Assembly (NCBI RefSeq): GCF_003390335.1
Contig: NZ_QUOU01000001.1
Coordinates: 496,001-560,000 of the forward strand
Direction: 5' to 3'
DNA length: 64,000 bases
Origin: Thalassotalea euphylliae
GTDB lineage: Bacteria > Pseudomonadota > Gammaproteobacteria > Enterobacterales > Alteromonadaceae
Shown piece by piece: positions 42,514 through 51,915 of the stretch (positions are counted from its first letter, which is position 1; every line of letters starts with the position of its first letter). A model generated the notes under the pieces. That model ran no database searches. It had not been told where the DNA came from and saw nothing but the letters and a program-made list of their open reading frames with translations. The position numbers were made by a program, and so were the translations under genes.

Positions 42514-42855
42514 ATGTCTTTTTTCAAATCACTCGTGTTAGCCATTGTCGCTACCTTGTTTCTTACTTATGTACTTGGCACCAGTTTACTGGATCTGTTT
42601 GATGTGGATGTTTACATGGGGGATGAGTTAATTGAGCCACTAAAAGCCATTAGTTTTGCCGCTTTAACTGCAGTGGTATTGGTGATTGTTGCCATGGCCA
42701 TTGTGCTGACGGTGTTTGGCTCGATACTATTTGTCGGGTTATTAGTGGTTGGCGCGCTAGGGTTAGCAGCCATTGGCGTGTTTTGGCCGGTATTGGTCGT
42801 CGCCTTTATTATTTGGTTGGTAATGCGTGATGATAAACGCTCAGTGCACAGTTAG
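42514..42855 (+). CDS. Hydrophobic membrane protein at the end of the psp operon
   Basis: 113 aa, starting MSFFKSLVLAIVATLFLTYV, with three to four hydrophobic helices and a basic end (MRDDKRSVHS). I chose ATG at 42514 (GAGGAG six bases upstream); the frame from 42451 adds a polar leader unlike a membrane protein. It follows pspC by 122 bases and probably belongs to the operon. No family recognised. Confidence 0.7.
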   Translation: MSFFKSLVLAIVATLFLTYVLGTSLLDLFDVDVYMGDELIEPLKAISFAALTAVVLVIVAMAIVLTVFGSILFVGLLVVGALGLAAIGVFWPVLVVAFIIWLVMRDDKRSVHS

Positions 42856-42890
42856 AAAAATACGCGCACTGAGCATAGGGTAGATAAGCT

Positions 42891-43631
42891 TTATTTCGTT
42901 AAAAACTTGTTGAGTATGGCTCTACAGTCGTCAGTTTGCATCAAGCGGGCAAAGGTCGGAAATTCATGTTGTAGCGCATCTTCTAGTAAGTTAGCGTTGG
43001 CTTGCTTCATCAGCAAACGGGAACTCATCACGGCGTCGGCAGGTAAGCTGGCGATGCGCTCCGCATATGCAAGGGCTGTAGGCAATAGCTCATCTTTCGC
43101 CACTTTTTTGTTAATTAAGTTAAGTGATAATGCCGTATCGGCATCGAAAATATCGCCTAATACCATTAATTCAAATGCTTTGGCATGACCGACTAGTTGC
43201 GTAAGTAACAAACTAGAGCCCGCTTCTGGGCAAAGCCCTAGCTTACTAAATGGCATACCAAATTTAGCGTTGTCGGTGGCGATAACGATATCGGAATGCA
43301 GCAGTAACGTAGAGCCAATACCAATAGCAGGGCCAGCCACAGCAACCACAATCGGTTTGGTAAAGTCAGCTAATGCACGGACAAAATTGTAAGCGGCTGG
43401 TTCTTCACCGTCTGGGCAAGCAAGGAAGTCGGCCAGATCATTACCAGCGGAAAAACACTCATTGTTGCCTTGCAATAACAAACAGCGAATGTCGTCATTA
43501 CTATTCGCTTCGCTAAATAGCTGAGTTAAGCTGTTATAGATAGCGGTGGTGAGTGAGTTTTTTTTCTCTAAATTATTCAAGGTGATAGTTAACACACCAT
43601 TTGAAATGTTCGAAAGAATTAAGTTATCCAT
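42891..43631 (-). CDS. Enoyl-CoA hydratase/isomerase family protein
   Basis: 246 aa crotonase fold: VLTITLNNLEKKNSLTTAIY, CFSAGNDLADF (oxyanion-hole region), AVAGPAIGIGSTLLLHSDIV and FGMPFSKLGLCPEAGSSLLL. Glu in CPEAGSS is kept, while the second hydratase Glu region differs, so isomerase or another crotonase activity is possible. Stands alone, divergent from the PCuAC gene. Confidence 0.9.
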   Translation of the reverse strand: MDNLILSNISNGVLTITLNNLEKKNSLTTAIYNSLTQLFSEANSNDDIRCLLLQGNNECFSAGNDLADFLACPDGEEPAAYNFVRALADFTKPIVVAVAGPAIGIGSTLLLHSDIVIATDNAKFGMPFSKLGLCPEAGSSLLLTQLVGHAKAFELMVLGDIFDADTALSLNLINKKVAKDELLPTALAYAERIASLPADAVMSSRLLMKQANANLLEDALQHEFPTFARLMQTDDCRAILNKFLTK

Positions 43632-43699
43632 TTAGGGGCAGCTTAGTTACAATAAGATGGAGCAACAATAATCGTTCTTGAAAAGGATGTATAGCAAAG

Positions 43700-44155
43700 A
43701 TGAGATTTTTCAGTAAAGCACTAATCGCTGTATCGCTGTTGAGCGCGGCATTTACCAGCCTTGTCCAAGCCAGTGACATTGAGATTAGCCAGGCTTACGT
43801 GCGTGAAGTTATTCCCGGAAATTCAGTAACTTCAGCATACATGACCATTAATAATCAAAGTAGCGCAGCGATCAAACTCGTGGCGGCGACAAGTAGTATT
43901 AGCCCAACGATTGAGATCCACGAGCACACCATGCACGATGGTATGATGAAGATGGGGCAGGTAGCAGGTATTACTATCGGCGCTGGTGAACAGGCAGTAT
44001 TACAGCCAATGGGCTTACATTTGATGGTCTTCGATTTAGCCGCGCCACTAAAAGCAGGCCAACAGGTAACAATGACATTAGCATTTGAAGATAATCAGAA
44101 AATTGATGTCACTATGCCTGTGAGAAGTATAAAACAAGCAAAACATCATCATTAA
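43700..44155 (+). CDS. PCu(A)C periplasmic copper chaperone
   Basis: 151 aa with a signal peptide ending near VQASD. The copper site is visible as IEIHEHTMHDGMMKMGQV and LQPMGLHLMVFD (H-x-x-x-M…M…H-x-M). The C-terminus ends KQAKHHH. PCuAC proteins deliver Cu(I) to the Cu-A site of cytochrome c oxidase. First gene of a three-gene run with DUF2333 and a barrel protein (gaps of 14 and 3 bases). Confidence 0.92.
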   Translation: MRFFSKALIAVSLLSAAFTSLVQASDIEISQAYVREVIPGNSVTSAYMTINNQSSAAIKLVAATSSISPTIEIHEHTMHDGMMKMGQVAGITIGAGEQAVLQPMGLHLMVFDLAAPLKAGQQVTMTLAFEDNQKIDVTMPVRSIKQAKHHH

Positions 44156-44169
44156 GGAAGGTAGATAGC

Positions 44170-45156
44170 GTGAATTTTTCAACAAAAACTGTACTAGCAA
44201 GTGTTGCCGGTGTTTTTTTTCTGTTCTATTTAATCGGTGTGTATTGGAGTTTTGAGCCAGACACCATTGATATTAAGGCGAGTGTGACCCAAGCGGCGAG
44301 TGCAGAAAATGTTGCGCCTGTCGTTGGCTATACCACGACAACAGCATTAATTAACGTGACTGAAACTTTGTTAGATAAGCCAGGTGGTTACCTGAGCAAT
44401 GACGTGCTGCCACCGTCGGTATTTCTGGATAACATTCCATCATGGGAGTTTGGAGTGTTAGAAATGGTGCGTGATATGGCGCTTGTTATGCGCCAAGAGT
44501 TAAGCCGCTCACAATCACAATCGCTAGAAAATCAGCACCTAAAAAATGCGCAGCCGCAACTGAATATCGATCACACTAGCTGGGCAGTGCCATCAGCTGA
44601 AAGTGAATACAGCAAAGCGATTGCCGAACTATACGCTTACCGCTCTGCACTGGCGGACCCTGCAACACAAAGCGCTCAATTTTATGCGCGCGCCGACAAC
44701 CTTCGCGCGTGGTTAAGTGAGGTAGAAAAACGTTTAGGTAGCTATTCGCAGCGCCTAAGTGCAAGTGTTGGCCGCGAAGTGGTGAACACTGATTTAGCTG
44801 GCGATAGCGTCGCTCAACAATCGACATATTCTGCGCCCAACATCGCCATTAAAACCAGCTGGTGGCAGATTGACAATGAATTTTACGAAGCGCGTGGTGC
44901 ATGTTGGGCACTACTGCACTTCTTAAAAGCAATAGAAATTGATTTCAGTGATGTACTTGAGAAGAAAAATGCCAAAGTAAGCTTGCAGCAAATCATTCGT
45001 GAACTAGAAGCGAGCCAGCAAAGCGTTTGGAGCCCGATGATTTTAAACGGTGATGGTTTTGGCTTCTTAGCAAATCACTCGCTAGTGATGGCGAACTATA
45101 TTTCTCGCGCAAACGCTGCGTTAATCGATTTAAATGAATTATTGAGTCAAGGGTAA
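44170..45156 (+). CDS. DUF2333-family protein
   Basis: 328 aa. One N-terminal membrane helix (TVLASVAGVFFLFYLIGVYW), then a soluble, mostly helical domain with KPGGYLSNDVLPPSVFLDNI, PSWEFGVLEMVRDMALVMR and TSWWQIDNEFYEARGACWAL, all typical of DUF2333. Role unknown; it is probably anchored in the inner membrane facing the periplasm. The GTG start follows GGAAGGT. Confidence 0.88.
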   Translation: MNFSTKTVLASVAGVFFLFYLIGVYWSFEPDTIDIKASVTQAASAENVAPVVGYTTTTALINVTETLLDKPGGYLSNDVLPPSVFLDNIPSWEFGVLEMVRDMALVMRQELSRSQSQSLENQHLKNAQPQLNIDHTSWAVPSAESEYSKAIAELYAYRSALADPATQSAQFYARADNLRAWLSEVEKRLGSYSQRLSASVGREVVNTDLAGDSVAQQSTYSAPNIAIKTSWWQIDNEFYEARGACWALLHFLKAIEIDFSDVLEKKNAKVSLQQIIRELEASQQSVWSPMILNGDGFGFLANHSLVMANYISRANAALIDLNELLSQG

Positions 45157-45159
45157 ATC

Positions 45160-45942
45160 ATGAAAAAAACATTAGTCGCCGCTGGATTAGCAAGCTTAAT
45201 GTCGACTGCGGCGCATGCTGATGTCGTCGGCCTCTATATTGGCGCTCAAATTTGGGATAACGCGGCCGAAGGTATTTTTGGTGAGAGTGGTCAGCAGCGA
45301 GATTTTAATTTAGGTGACGAGCAACAAGGTAGCTACTTTATTGCGGTTGAGCACCCGATCCCACTGATCCCTAATATGCGAATTGACAGCACAACACTCG
45401 ATACAACAGGCTCAACACTAATCACTGAGCCGCTAGAATTTGATGATCAAAACTTTGCCTCTGGTGCGCAAGTCGCGGCTAGTTTTGACGTCAGTTACAT
45501 CGACTACACGCTTTATTATGAATTGTTCGACAATGGGGTGTTTAGCTTTGACTTTGGCTTAACAGCGCGCGATTTTGACGGCGATGTCACCTTGCGCTCG
45601 CAAGTGACCAGCAACGATTCAAGTGGTAACCCGGTGAGCAATACCATTGAAGGTACAATAAATACCTCTGAAATTGTACCTATGCTGTATGCATCGACTG
45701 AAATCGGTTTAATGTTTACAGGCCTAAGTTTGTTTGCCAATGGCAACTTCTTATCGATTGATGATCATACCTTGTATGACTATCAGTTAGGCGTGAATTA
45801 CGCCGTGGTGGACAACATTGCTATCGATGTCAACGTGCAAGCCGGTTATCGTTCAGTCAAGTTAGAGCTTGATGATCTCGACGACCTGTACTCAGATCTT
45901 GAATTTGACGGGGTATTTGCAGGGGTGACTGTTCACTTCTAG
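45160..45942 (+). CDS. TIGR04219-type outer-membrane beta-barrel protein
   Basis: 260 aa. Signal peptide MKKTLVAAGLASLMSTAAHA, then VVGLYIGAQIWDNAAEGIFG (family start), central PLIPNMRIDST and YIDYTLYYELFD, and an end FDGVFAGVTVHF with terminal Phe. Shares a transcript with DUF2333 (three bases apart). Function of the family is unknown. Confidence 0.88.
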   Translation: MKKTLVAAGLASLMSTAAHADVVGLYIGAQIWDNAAEGIFGESGQQRDFNLGDEQQGSYFIAVEHPIPLIPNMRIDSTTLDTTGSTLITEPLEFDDQNFASGAQVAASFDVSYIDYTLYYELFDNGVFSFDFGLTARDFDGDVTLRSQVTSNDSSGNPVSNTIEGTINTSEIVPMLYASTEIGLMFTGLSLFANGNFLSIDDHTLYDYQLGVNYAVVDNIAIDVNVQAGYRSVKLELDDLDDLYSDLEFDGVFAGVTVHF

Positions 45943-45981
45943 TTTATCGATTGACCGATAACGCCGTTAAGCTAAATAGAT

Positions 45982-46008
45982 AAAAAGCCTTACTCAGTAA
46001 GGCTTTTT
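45982..46008. terminator. Bidirectional terminator
   Basis: AAAAAGCCTTAC (45982-45993), loop TCA, GTAAGGCTTTTT (45997-46008): a perfect 12-bp stem with A and T flanks, serving the barrel gene and possibly the converging binding-protein gene. Confidence 0.92.
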
Positions 46009-46084
46009 GGTGTGAAAAGTGTCGCGTTTTGACATTTGTTATTCAATTTGTCTGCGACGTATTAACCTAGCTTAGTGCAATGCT

Positions 46085-46888
46085 TTAGTACAGCTGTTGT
46101 CTCTGGTGTCTACCGTTGAGCTGGGCCTGCCATAGCTTTAAGTTCTTTTCAAATAGCTGCTCAATTGTTTCGGTTTTAGCCAATCCAGCCAGGTCTTGGT
46201 TAAAGCGCGCAATAATCGACGCACAGTTCGAGTCTTTCACAAAACCAAAATGAATATAGCCATCTACGGCAAAAGGCGTGATGGCGACAATTTTATCCTT
46301 TAAACCACTGTTGGACAGGTAAGAGATCCCCGGATAATAGCCAGTAACAAAATAGTCTGCGCGGCCACGCAATACCATTTGAAAGTTTTGCGCCAAGCCT
46401 TTGACTTGCTGAATATTAAGGTATTGTTTAGCGAAGTCATCGAACTCTTCACCATGGCTATCACCCAAATTGATATTACCCACTTTACCAATTAAGCTAC
46501 GCCAGCTGGTAAATGAAAATTCTTCACCTTTTTTAACAAATACTGCCACGGGATTATTTAGCACGGGCGCACTGGTAAAGTTCAAAAACTCACGGCGTGC
46601 AGGGGTATCCTTTAACCCTAACAATAAATCAGTATGGCCATGTTTGGCCATTTCTAATAAGCGCTTCCACGGTACTGGTGAACTGACCTGATAATTTAGT
46701 TTATAACGCTCTAGCAGTTGTTTGGTGATATCTATGGTGACGCCATAGAACTGGCCTTCGTGATACCAGTGAAAAGGCGGGTAGTTTTCATGTGCACTAA
46801 CCGTGATTGATTGGCAAGACGCAGCTTGTGTTGTTGGCAACACCATAATGGACAACAGCAAAGCAAAAATTAATTTTACCAAGTTCAA
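46085..46888 (-). CDS. Periplasmic solute-binding protein (family 3)
   Basis: 267 aa with a signal peptide ending near TQAAS. The family-3 pattern is clear: ITVSAHENYPPFHWYHEGQF, YGVTIDITKQLLE, WKRLLEMAKHGHTDLLLG and DTPARREFLNFTSAPVLNNP. No permease or ATPase genes are adjacent, so it may be an orphan sensor or work with a distant transporter. Ligand unknown, probably an amino acid or similar. Confidence 0.88.
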   Translation of the reverse strand: MNLVKLIFALLLSIMVLPTTQAASCQSITVSAHENYPPFHWYHEGQFYGVTIDITKQLLERYKLNYQVSSPVPWKRLLEMAKHGHTDLLLGLKDTPARREFLNFTSAPVLNNPVAVFVKKGEEFSFTSWRSLIGKVGNINLGDSHGEEFDDFAKQYLNIQQVKGLAQNFQMVLRGRADYFVTGYYPGISYLSNSGLKDKIVAITPFAVDGYIHFGFVKDSNCASIIARFNQDLAGLAKTETIEQLFEKNLKLWQAQLNGRHQRQQLY

Positions 46889-47464
46889 TCAAAACACCTA
46901 TTACGTCTAATGTTGATGAAAAAGAGTACGATTTGGGCACTCAATTATCGCGAGCGCGCATCCTACCGTATGTTGGACAAAAATTACACTGTTTTAATGT
47001 TTTTTAGAACGGGTAGTTACATATTAATACAGTCTGTTATTGAATACCCTGTTAGCCATGGGTTATGGGCTTTAGTCGTGATTATCATACCTTCATCATT
47101 TGTGAGATTTTTTAATATTTGTTGGCTGATTATCGCGAATCAGTACGCTTGTGGATGCTTTTATCATTGAAATCAAAAGCTTTGGTTTTGTCGGCATGTC
47201 AGTCAGTGAATGATAGCTATATGGAGACTAGCTCAATGGTACGTTGAAGAAGTGGTTGACCTTTTCTACGTTCGCCCCCTAGTATAGAACAGCTGTTAGG
47301 ATCGGCTACAGGCTAAGGACAGTAACGCCTATTCGAATTTTTAGTATCGCCTACAAAGTATTTTCACTTACTACTGGCTGGCTCCTCAATTACTGTCCGG
47401 TGTTACCTTTTCTAATTATGAAAGCTCGTGATAAGTTTTTACCGCTTAAGGAAGTAATATAGAA
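46889..47464. other. Intergenic region, no supported gene
   Basis: A frame at 46910-47170 encodes 86 aa with odd composition and no ribosome site; I do not accept it. No clear hairpin or operator was found. The promoter for the acyl-CoA ligase gene must lie here; AAGGAAG at about 47450 is its ribosome site. Confidence 0.4.
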
Positions 47465-49402
47465 ATGACTATTATAAATATAAAGACACTAAATGATGTC
47501 GAGTCGTTAGAGCAAGCAAATCCGGGGGCGAGTCATAGTGAATTTAACAACACTTATGACGCGATTAAACACAGCGCCGCTCAGCGTCCTGACAAAACGG
47601 CCATTTCATTCTTTTTACAGGGTGATGCCTACAACAACGCCCACGATATTTCTTACCAAACGCTACTCAGCAAAATTACCCAAGCTGCCAACTTCTTTGA
47701 TTCAATTGGTCTGACTGAAAATGACGTCGTTGCGTTCTTTTTACCGAATACACCAGAAGCGCATTATGTGATTTGGGGTGGTGAAGCGAGATGCCAAATT
47801 TTGGCCATTAACCCGCTGCTTGAGCCCAAGCAAATTGGTGATTTAATTAACTCAGTGCAAGCGAAAGCTGTGGTTACCATGAACCCGATGCACCAAATTG
47901 AATTGTGGCCTAAGCTTGAACAGCTATTACCTGAGCTTGTTCATACTGAGCATGTGATTGGTATTGATATCGCACACCATGTGACGGGGCCAATGGCAGA
48001 GCCAGCACAAGCAATGCAAGCGCAAATGCGCGGCGCAATTAGTCTGCCAGCAGGTAAAACCTACCATAACTTTACCGCAGCTATCGCTGAGCAAAATGGG
48101 GAAGCATTAAACTTTACGCGCGAATACACAGATGAAACTATTTCATCGCTTTACTGTACGGGTGGTACTACAGGGCTACCTAAAATTGCGCGTCGTACCC
48201 ATGTTAATGAATTAAGCAATGTAAAAGCGGTTCAGCAATCTAACTCGCAAATGCTTAACGAGGAAATGGTGGTACTTGGTGGCTTACCTTTATTCCACGT
48301 TAATGGCGCTTTGGTAACTGGCTTATTACCATTTACCGTTGGCGGTACTGTGGTCATTGCAACGCCGCAAGGCTACCGCGAGCCGAATGTTATCCCTAAT
48401 TTCTGGGACATCGTTGAACATCACAAAGTCACAACTTTTAGTGCCGTACCAACAGTTTACTCCGCGTTGATGAACTTCCCAATTGAAGGTAAAGATTTAT
48501 CGTCACTCAAGTTCGGTATTTGTGGTGCAGCGCCTATGCCTGTTGAAACCTTCAAGTCTTTCCAAGAAACCACAGGTATTAAAATTCTGGAAGGTTATGG
48601 CTTAACGGAAGGCACTTGTGTGAGCAGCTTAAACCCATTCCATGGTGAGCAAAAAGTTGGTTCCATTGGTCTTCGTTTACCGTACCAGCAAATGAAAGCC
48701 GTCAATATCGATGGTGACAAGATCACGCGTTACTGCGATACCGATGAAATTGGCGTGTTAGCTGTTCGCGGCCCGAACGTATTTTTGGGTTACCAACTTG
48801 AGCACCAAAATAAAGGCTTATGGCTTTATGATGAAGACGGCAATCGCTGGTTAAACACCGGTGATTTAGCGCGCCAAGATGAAGAAGGCTACTTCTGGCT
48901 AACAGGCCGTAAGAAAGAACTTATTGTTCGCGCGGGTCACAATATTGAGCCGAAATTAATCGAAGAGGCAATGTGTAAACACCCTGCGATCAACTTAGCT
49001 GCTGCTGTTGGTAAGCCTGATTTACATGCGGGTGAAGTACCTGTTTGTTATGTCCAGGTGGAAAACCCAAGCAGCCTAGATCCAGAGGAGCTACTGAGCT
49101 TTGCTGCTGCTGAAATTTCCGAGCGTGCGGCGATTCCAAAAGCAATTCACATCGTAGAACAATTACCGGTGACGGCGGTAGGTAAAGTATTTAAGCCTCA
49201 ACTGGAAATGCAAGAAATTGACAAGTGTATTACCGCACTAGCAAGTGAGATGTTACCGCAAACTCAAGCAAGTGTTTCGGTTGCGCAAGATCCGAAACAC
49301 GGTATTTTAGCAAGTATCGAGCTAGGTGAGTGTGATGGTGAAGCGAAAGCTGCATTTGTTAAGAAGCTAGGCGAATACACCTTCAAATCATCGTGTAACT
49401 AA
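47465..49402 (+). CDS. Acyl-CoA synthetase (AMP-forming)
   Basis: 645 aa ANL-superfamily ligase. The phosphate loop is SSLYCTGGTTGLPKIARRTH, then GLPLFHVNG, ILEGYGLTEGTC, LNTGDLARQDEEGYFWLTGR, KKELIVRAGHNIEPK and PVTAVGKVFKPQL with the adenylation Lys. It activates a carboxylic acid to its CoA thioester. With the GMC oxidase and aldehyde dehydrogenase downstream it would complete alcohol to aldehyde to acid to acyl-CoA. Chain type is not determined. Confidence 0.92.
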   Translation: MTIINIKTLNDVESLEQANPGASHSEFNNTYDAIKHSAAQRPDKTAISFFLQGDAYNNAHDISYQTLLSKITQAANFFDSIGLTENDVVAFFLPNTPEAHYVIWGGEARCQILAINPLLEPKQIGDLINSVQAKAVVTMNPMHQIELWPKLEQLLPELVHTEHVIGIDIAHHVTGPMAEPAQAMQAQMRGAISLPAGKTYHNFTAAIAEQNGEALNFTREYTDETISSLYCTGGTTGLPKIARRTHVNELSNVKAVQQSNSQMLNEEMVVLGGLPLFHVNGALVTGLLPFTVGGTVVIATPQGYREPNVIPNFWDIVEHHKVTTFSAVPTVYSALMNFPIEGKDLSSLKFGICGAAPMPVETFKSFQETTGIKILEGYGLTEGTCVSSLNPFHGEQKVGSIGLRLPYQQMKAVNIDGDKITRYCDTDEIGVLAVRGPNVFLGYQLEHQNKGLWLYDEDGNRWLNTGDLARQDEEGYFWLTGRKKELIVRAGHNIEPKLIEEAMCKHPAINLAAAVGKPDLHAGEVPVCYVQVENPSSLDPEELLSFAAAEISERAAIPKAIHIVEQLPVTAVGKVFKPQLEMQEIDKCITALASEMLPQTQASVSVAQDPKHGILASIELGECDGEAKAAFVKKLGEYTFKSSCN

Positions 49403-49483
49403 TATAGCCCGGTGCGCCAAGCGACAATATGTGGCTTGGCGTGAGTTGCTTTAGCCTAGCGTTAAACGATGGATCACAGAGTT

Positions 49484-49512
49484 AAGCCCGACTGGATTCA
49501 GTTGGGCTTTTT
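49484..49512 (+). terminator. Intrinsic terminator after the acyl-CoA synthetase
   Basis: AAGCCCGACTG (49484-49494), loop GATT, CAGTTGGGCTT with a T run; one G-T pair in an 11-bp stem. Confidence 0.8.
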
Positions 49513-49551
49513 ATGGCTTTCTTAATTCAATTGGTGTTAGTTCAATTGAGA

Positions 49552-49878
49552 TTAGGCTTGTGGATAAAACAGCGGCTTTAAACCATCGAGCTTATCAAAC
49601 AAGTGCCAAACGTAGTTCTTAGTGCCTTGTTCGCGATGCGGGTGCAGATCGGCTAACTCAGGATCATTGCAATAATGATCAAAGGCATCTTTGGACTCCC
49701 ATTCCACTAAAATCATCACGGTTCTAGGCTCTATATCGCCGACGAGTGCACTGTTATATTTGCCCAGTGCTAGTACTTTACCGCCGTGCTTTTCAACTTC
49801 CGCTGCCGAGCGCTTCGCATATTTTAGGTATTCGTCATTGTCGGCTAAATCAAACAGGTTTAGTGCGTATACCGCCAT
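49552..49878 (-). CDS. DUF1330-like protein
   Basis: 108 aa ferredoxin-like dimeric fold: AVYALNLFDLADNDEYLKYA, AEVEKHGGKVLALG, RTVMILVEWESKDAFDHYCN and DPELADLHPHREQ. This is the DUF1330 / monooxygenase-like pattern ('v.ieF.s.e.a..wy.speY'). Function unknown. Situated inside the catabolic cluster on the opposite strand. Confidence 0.8.
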   Translation of the reverse strand: MAVYALNLFDLADNDEYLKYAKRSAAEVEKHGGKVLALGKYNSALVGDIEPRTVMILVEWESKDAFDHYCNDPELADLHPHREQGTKNYVWHLFDKLDGLKPLFYPQA

Positions 49879-50091
49879 GGTTAATTCCTTCTTTGTGCTT
49901 ATTATTAGTCAGTTTTCTGGGTCAGTTGTTATTTATCTTGAGTCAGTTATTAATTGCTTAGAGTGCAGCTTGGTGTTTTTTTATGCAAGTCTTGTGTTCA
50001 ATGCTATGCAAAATATTAACAACCCTTAGACAATCAAATAATTATTCACACTATGCACTTTTTAATAGTCTAAACGCGTACAACTTTATGG

Positions 50092-50375
50092 TAATACCAA
50101 GTGAATTAAATAATTGACCAATTCAGAGCGCTGTCAGCGGTGGGAGAACAAGCCAAATTTGTGCCGATATAGTTATTCTACATCCAATAAATTTGGCGCA
50201 GTTATCGCGATGCTGACACGCTCCCTAAGGGCGAGTTTAAAAGGCTCATATGCTGCGTTATTGATTTTGCTTCTCATGTAGAAAAAGGGGAGCGACCATT
50301 CTCTGCAATCAATGCCTTGCCTCTAAGCCTTTTAATTCTCGCTGAATGATTAAGTATTTATTTCAATTGGTATCA
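50092..50375. mobile_element. MITE-like structured intergenic repeat element (284 bp)
   Basis: The ends are imperfect inverted repeats of about 30 bases: TAATACCAAGTGAA… at 50092 and the complement of TTCAATTGGTATCA at 50362-50375, each reaching a copy of ATTCAG. Inside are two long hairpins: A, 50126-50223 (GAGCGCTGTCAGC pairing with GCTGACACGCTC, inner GCCAAATTT/AAATTTGGC) and B, 50237-50335 (TTAAAAGGCT with AGCCTTTTAA). No coding potential. This looks like a non-autonomous or REP-like multi-copy element. No target-site duplication could be fixed by eye. The rest of 49879-50444 is featureless. Confidence 0.65.
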
Positions 50376-50444
50376 GTGCGTATTTAATAATAAAAACTAA
50401 AACAGAATGCGCCCGCTAAATACAAAATTATAACAGGGGGAACT

Positions 50445-51902
50445 ATGGGGACTGTTGAAAACATGAATACCAACACTGAGTTTGGTTATTTGGAAGCGCA
50501 GTTAGTGGCGCAAAAAGCGTCTTTTCTTCACCAGCCAATGCCCAGTGCGCAAGAGCGCATTGATAACCTGAATAAATTAAAGTCGGTGTTAATGGAACAC
50601 ACTGATGAAATTGTTTCAGCCATTAGCATGGACTTTAGCAACCGACCAGAGGCTGAAACTTTACTTGCTGAGATCTTTCCCTTACTTGATGCGATTGAAT
50701 ACAGCAAAGGGCGCGTGAAGCGCTGGATGAAGCCAAGCAAAAGAAAAACGCCATTAACGTTACAGCCAGCTAAGGTTGAAGTGCTTTACCAGCCAGTCGG
50801 TGTCGTGGGTATTGTCGTTCCGTGGAATTTCCCTGTATTTCTTGGTTTATCGCCACTTGTCTCAGCACTCGCTGCCGGCAACCGCGCGATGATTAAAATG
50901 TCAGAATTTGCACCGCGCACTGCCGACTTAGTGCAACGTATGCTTGAGTCAGTATTTAGCAAAGACCAAGTTGCGGTATTTACTGGCGAAGTGGATGTCA
51001 GTTCAGCCTTTACTAAACTGCCGTTTGATCATCTGGTATTCACTGGTGCAACGTCGGTTGGAAAAATTGTGATGCGCGCGGCGGCTGAGCATCTAACCCC
51101 CGTCACACTAGAATTAGGTGGTAAATCACCGACTATTATCCATGATTCATTCCCAATTGAAGAAGCGGCGCAACGCATCGCGTTTGGTAAGGGGATGAAT
51201 GCTGGTCAAATTTGTGTATCACCGGATTATATTTTTGTTCCAAGACACAAAGTGAATGCCTTTGCGCAAGCCTTTGTCAAAGCAATGAGCAAGGCCTACC
51301 CAAGTATTCGCGCTAACGATGATTACACCGCGATTATTAGTGACCGTCAGCTCGTGCGTTTAAAGTCTTATTTAGATGACGCGAAAGAAAAAGGCGCTGA
51401 GTTAATCACGATTAACCCAGAAGACGAAACCTTCGAAGACACCCGTAAGATGCCAATGACGTTGGTGCTCAATACCAATGAATCGATGCTGGTTGAGCAG
51501 GAAGAGATCTTCGGCCCAATTTTACCGATCAAAGCATACGACGATATTGAAGAAGCGATTACCTATGTTAATGATCGCGCTCGCCCGCTCGCGCTTTACT
51601 ATTTTGATTGGGATAAAGAACGCGCGGCGAAAATGCTTGCGCGCACCCACTCGGGTGGCGTTTGTTTAAATGACACCCTGAGTCATGTTATGGCAGACGA
51701 TGCGCCATTTGGTGGAATTGGTCCGTCAGGTATGGGTCATTACCACGGCAAAGAAGGCTTTGTGAATTTCAGTAAAGCCAAAACTGTGGTGACTAAAGGC
51801 CGCTTCGACAGCATTAAATTTATTGCTCCACCGTGGAACAACCCTGTCCACAAATTACTTACTAAAATGTTATGGTTTAAATTTAAACACTTAACTCGTT
51901 AG
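50445..51902 (+). CDS. Coniferyl-aldehyde-type NAD(P) aldehyde dehydrogenase
   Basis: 485 aa. VGIVVPWNFPVFLGLSPLV, FTGATSVGKIVM, LELGGKSPTII (base Glu), NAGQICVSPDYIFVP (nucleophile Cys) and EEIFGPILPI are ALDH motifs. The start PMPSAQERIDNLNKL and QICVSPDY are characteristic of coniferyl aldehyde dehydrogenase (CalB) relatives. The C-terminus (NNPVHKLLTKMLWFKF) is hydrophobic and could bind membrane. It is 13 bases before the GMC oxidase gene, so it likely takes that enzyme's aldehyde product. AGGGGGAACT precedes the ATG. Confidence 0.9.
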   Translation: MGTVENMNTNTEFGYLEAQLVAQKASFLHQPMPSAQERIDNLNKLKSVLMEHTDEIVSAISMDFSNRPEAETLLAEIFPLLDAIEYSKGRVKRWMKPSKRKTPLTLQPAKVEVLYQPVGVVGIVVPWNFPVFLGLSPLVSALAAGNRAMIKMSEFAPRTADLVQRMLESVFSKDQVAVFTGEVDVSSAFTKLPFDHLVFTGATSVGKIVMRAAAEHLTPVTLELGGKSPTIIHDSFPIEEAAQRIAFGKGMNAGQICVSPDYIFVPRHKVNAFAQAFVKAMSKAYPSIRANDDYTAIISDRQLVRLKSYLDDAKEKGAELITINPEDETFEDTRKMPMTLVLNTNESMLVEQEEIFGPILPIKAYDDIEEAITYVNDRARPLALYYFDWDKERAAKMLARTHSGGVCLNDTLSHVMADDAPFGGIGPSGMGHYHGKEGFVNFSKAKTVVTKGRFDSIKFIAPPWNNPVHKLLTKMLWFKFKHLTR

Positions 51903-51915
51903 TCTGGAGCAATAC

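Noticed and set aside
46910..47170. 86-aa plus-strand ORF in the gap before the acyl-CoA synthetase
   Set aside because: No ribosome site, Cys/Trp/aromatic-rich composition unlike neighbours, no operon context.
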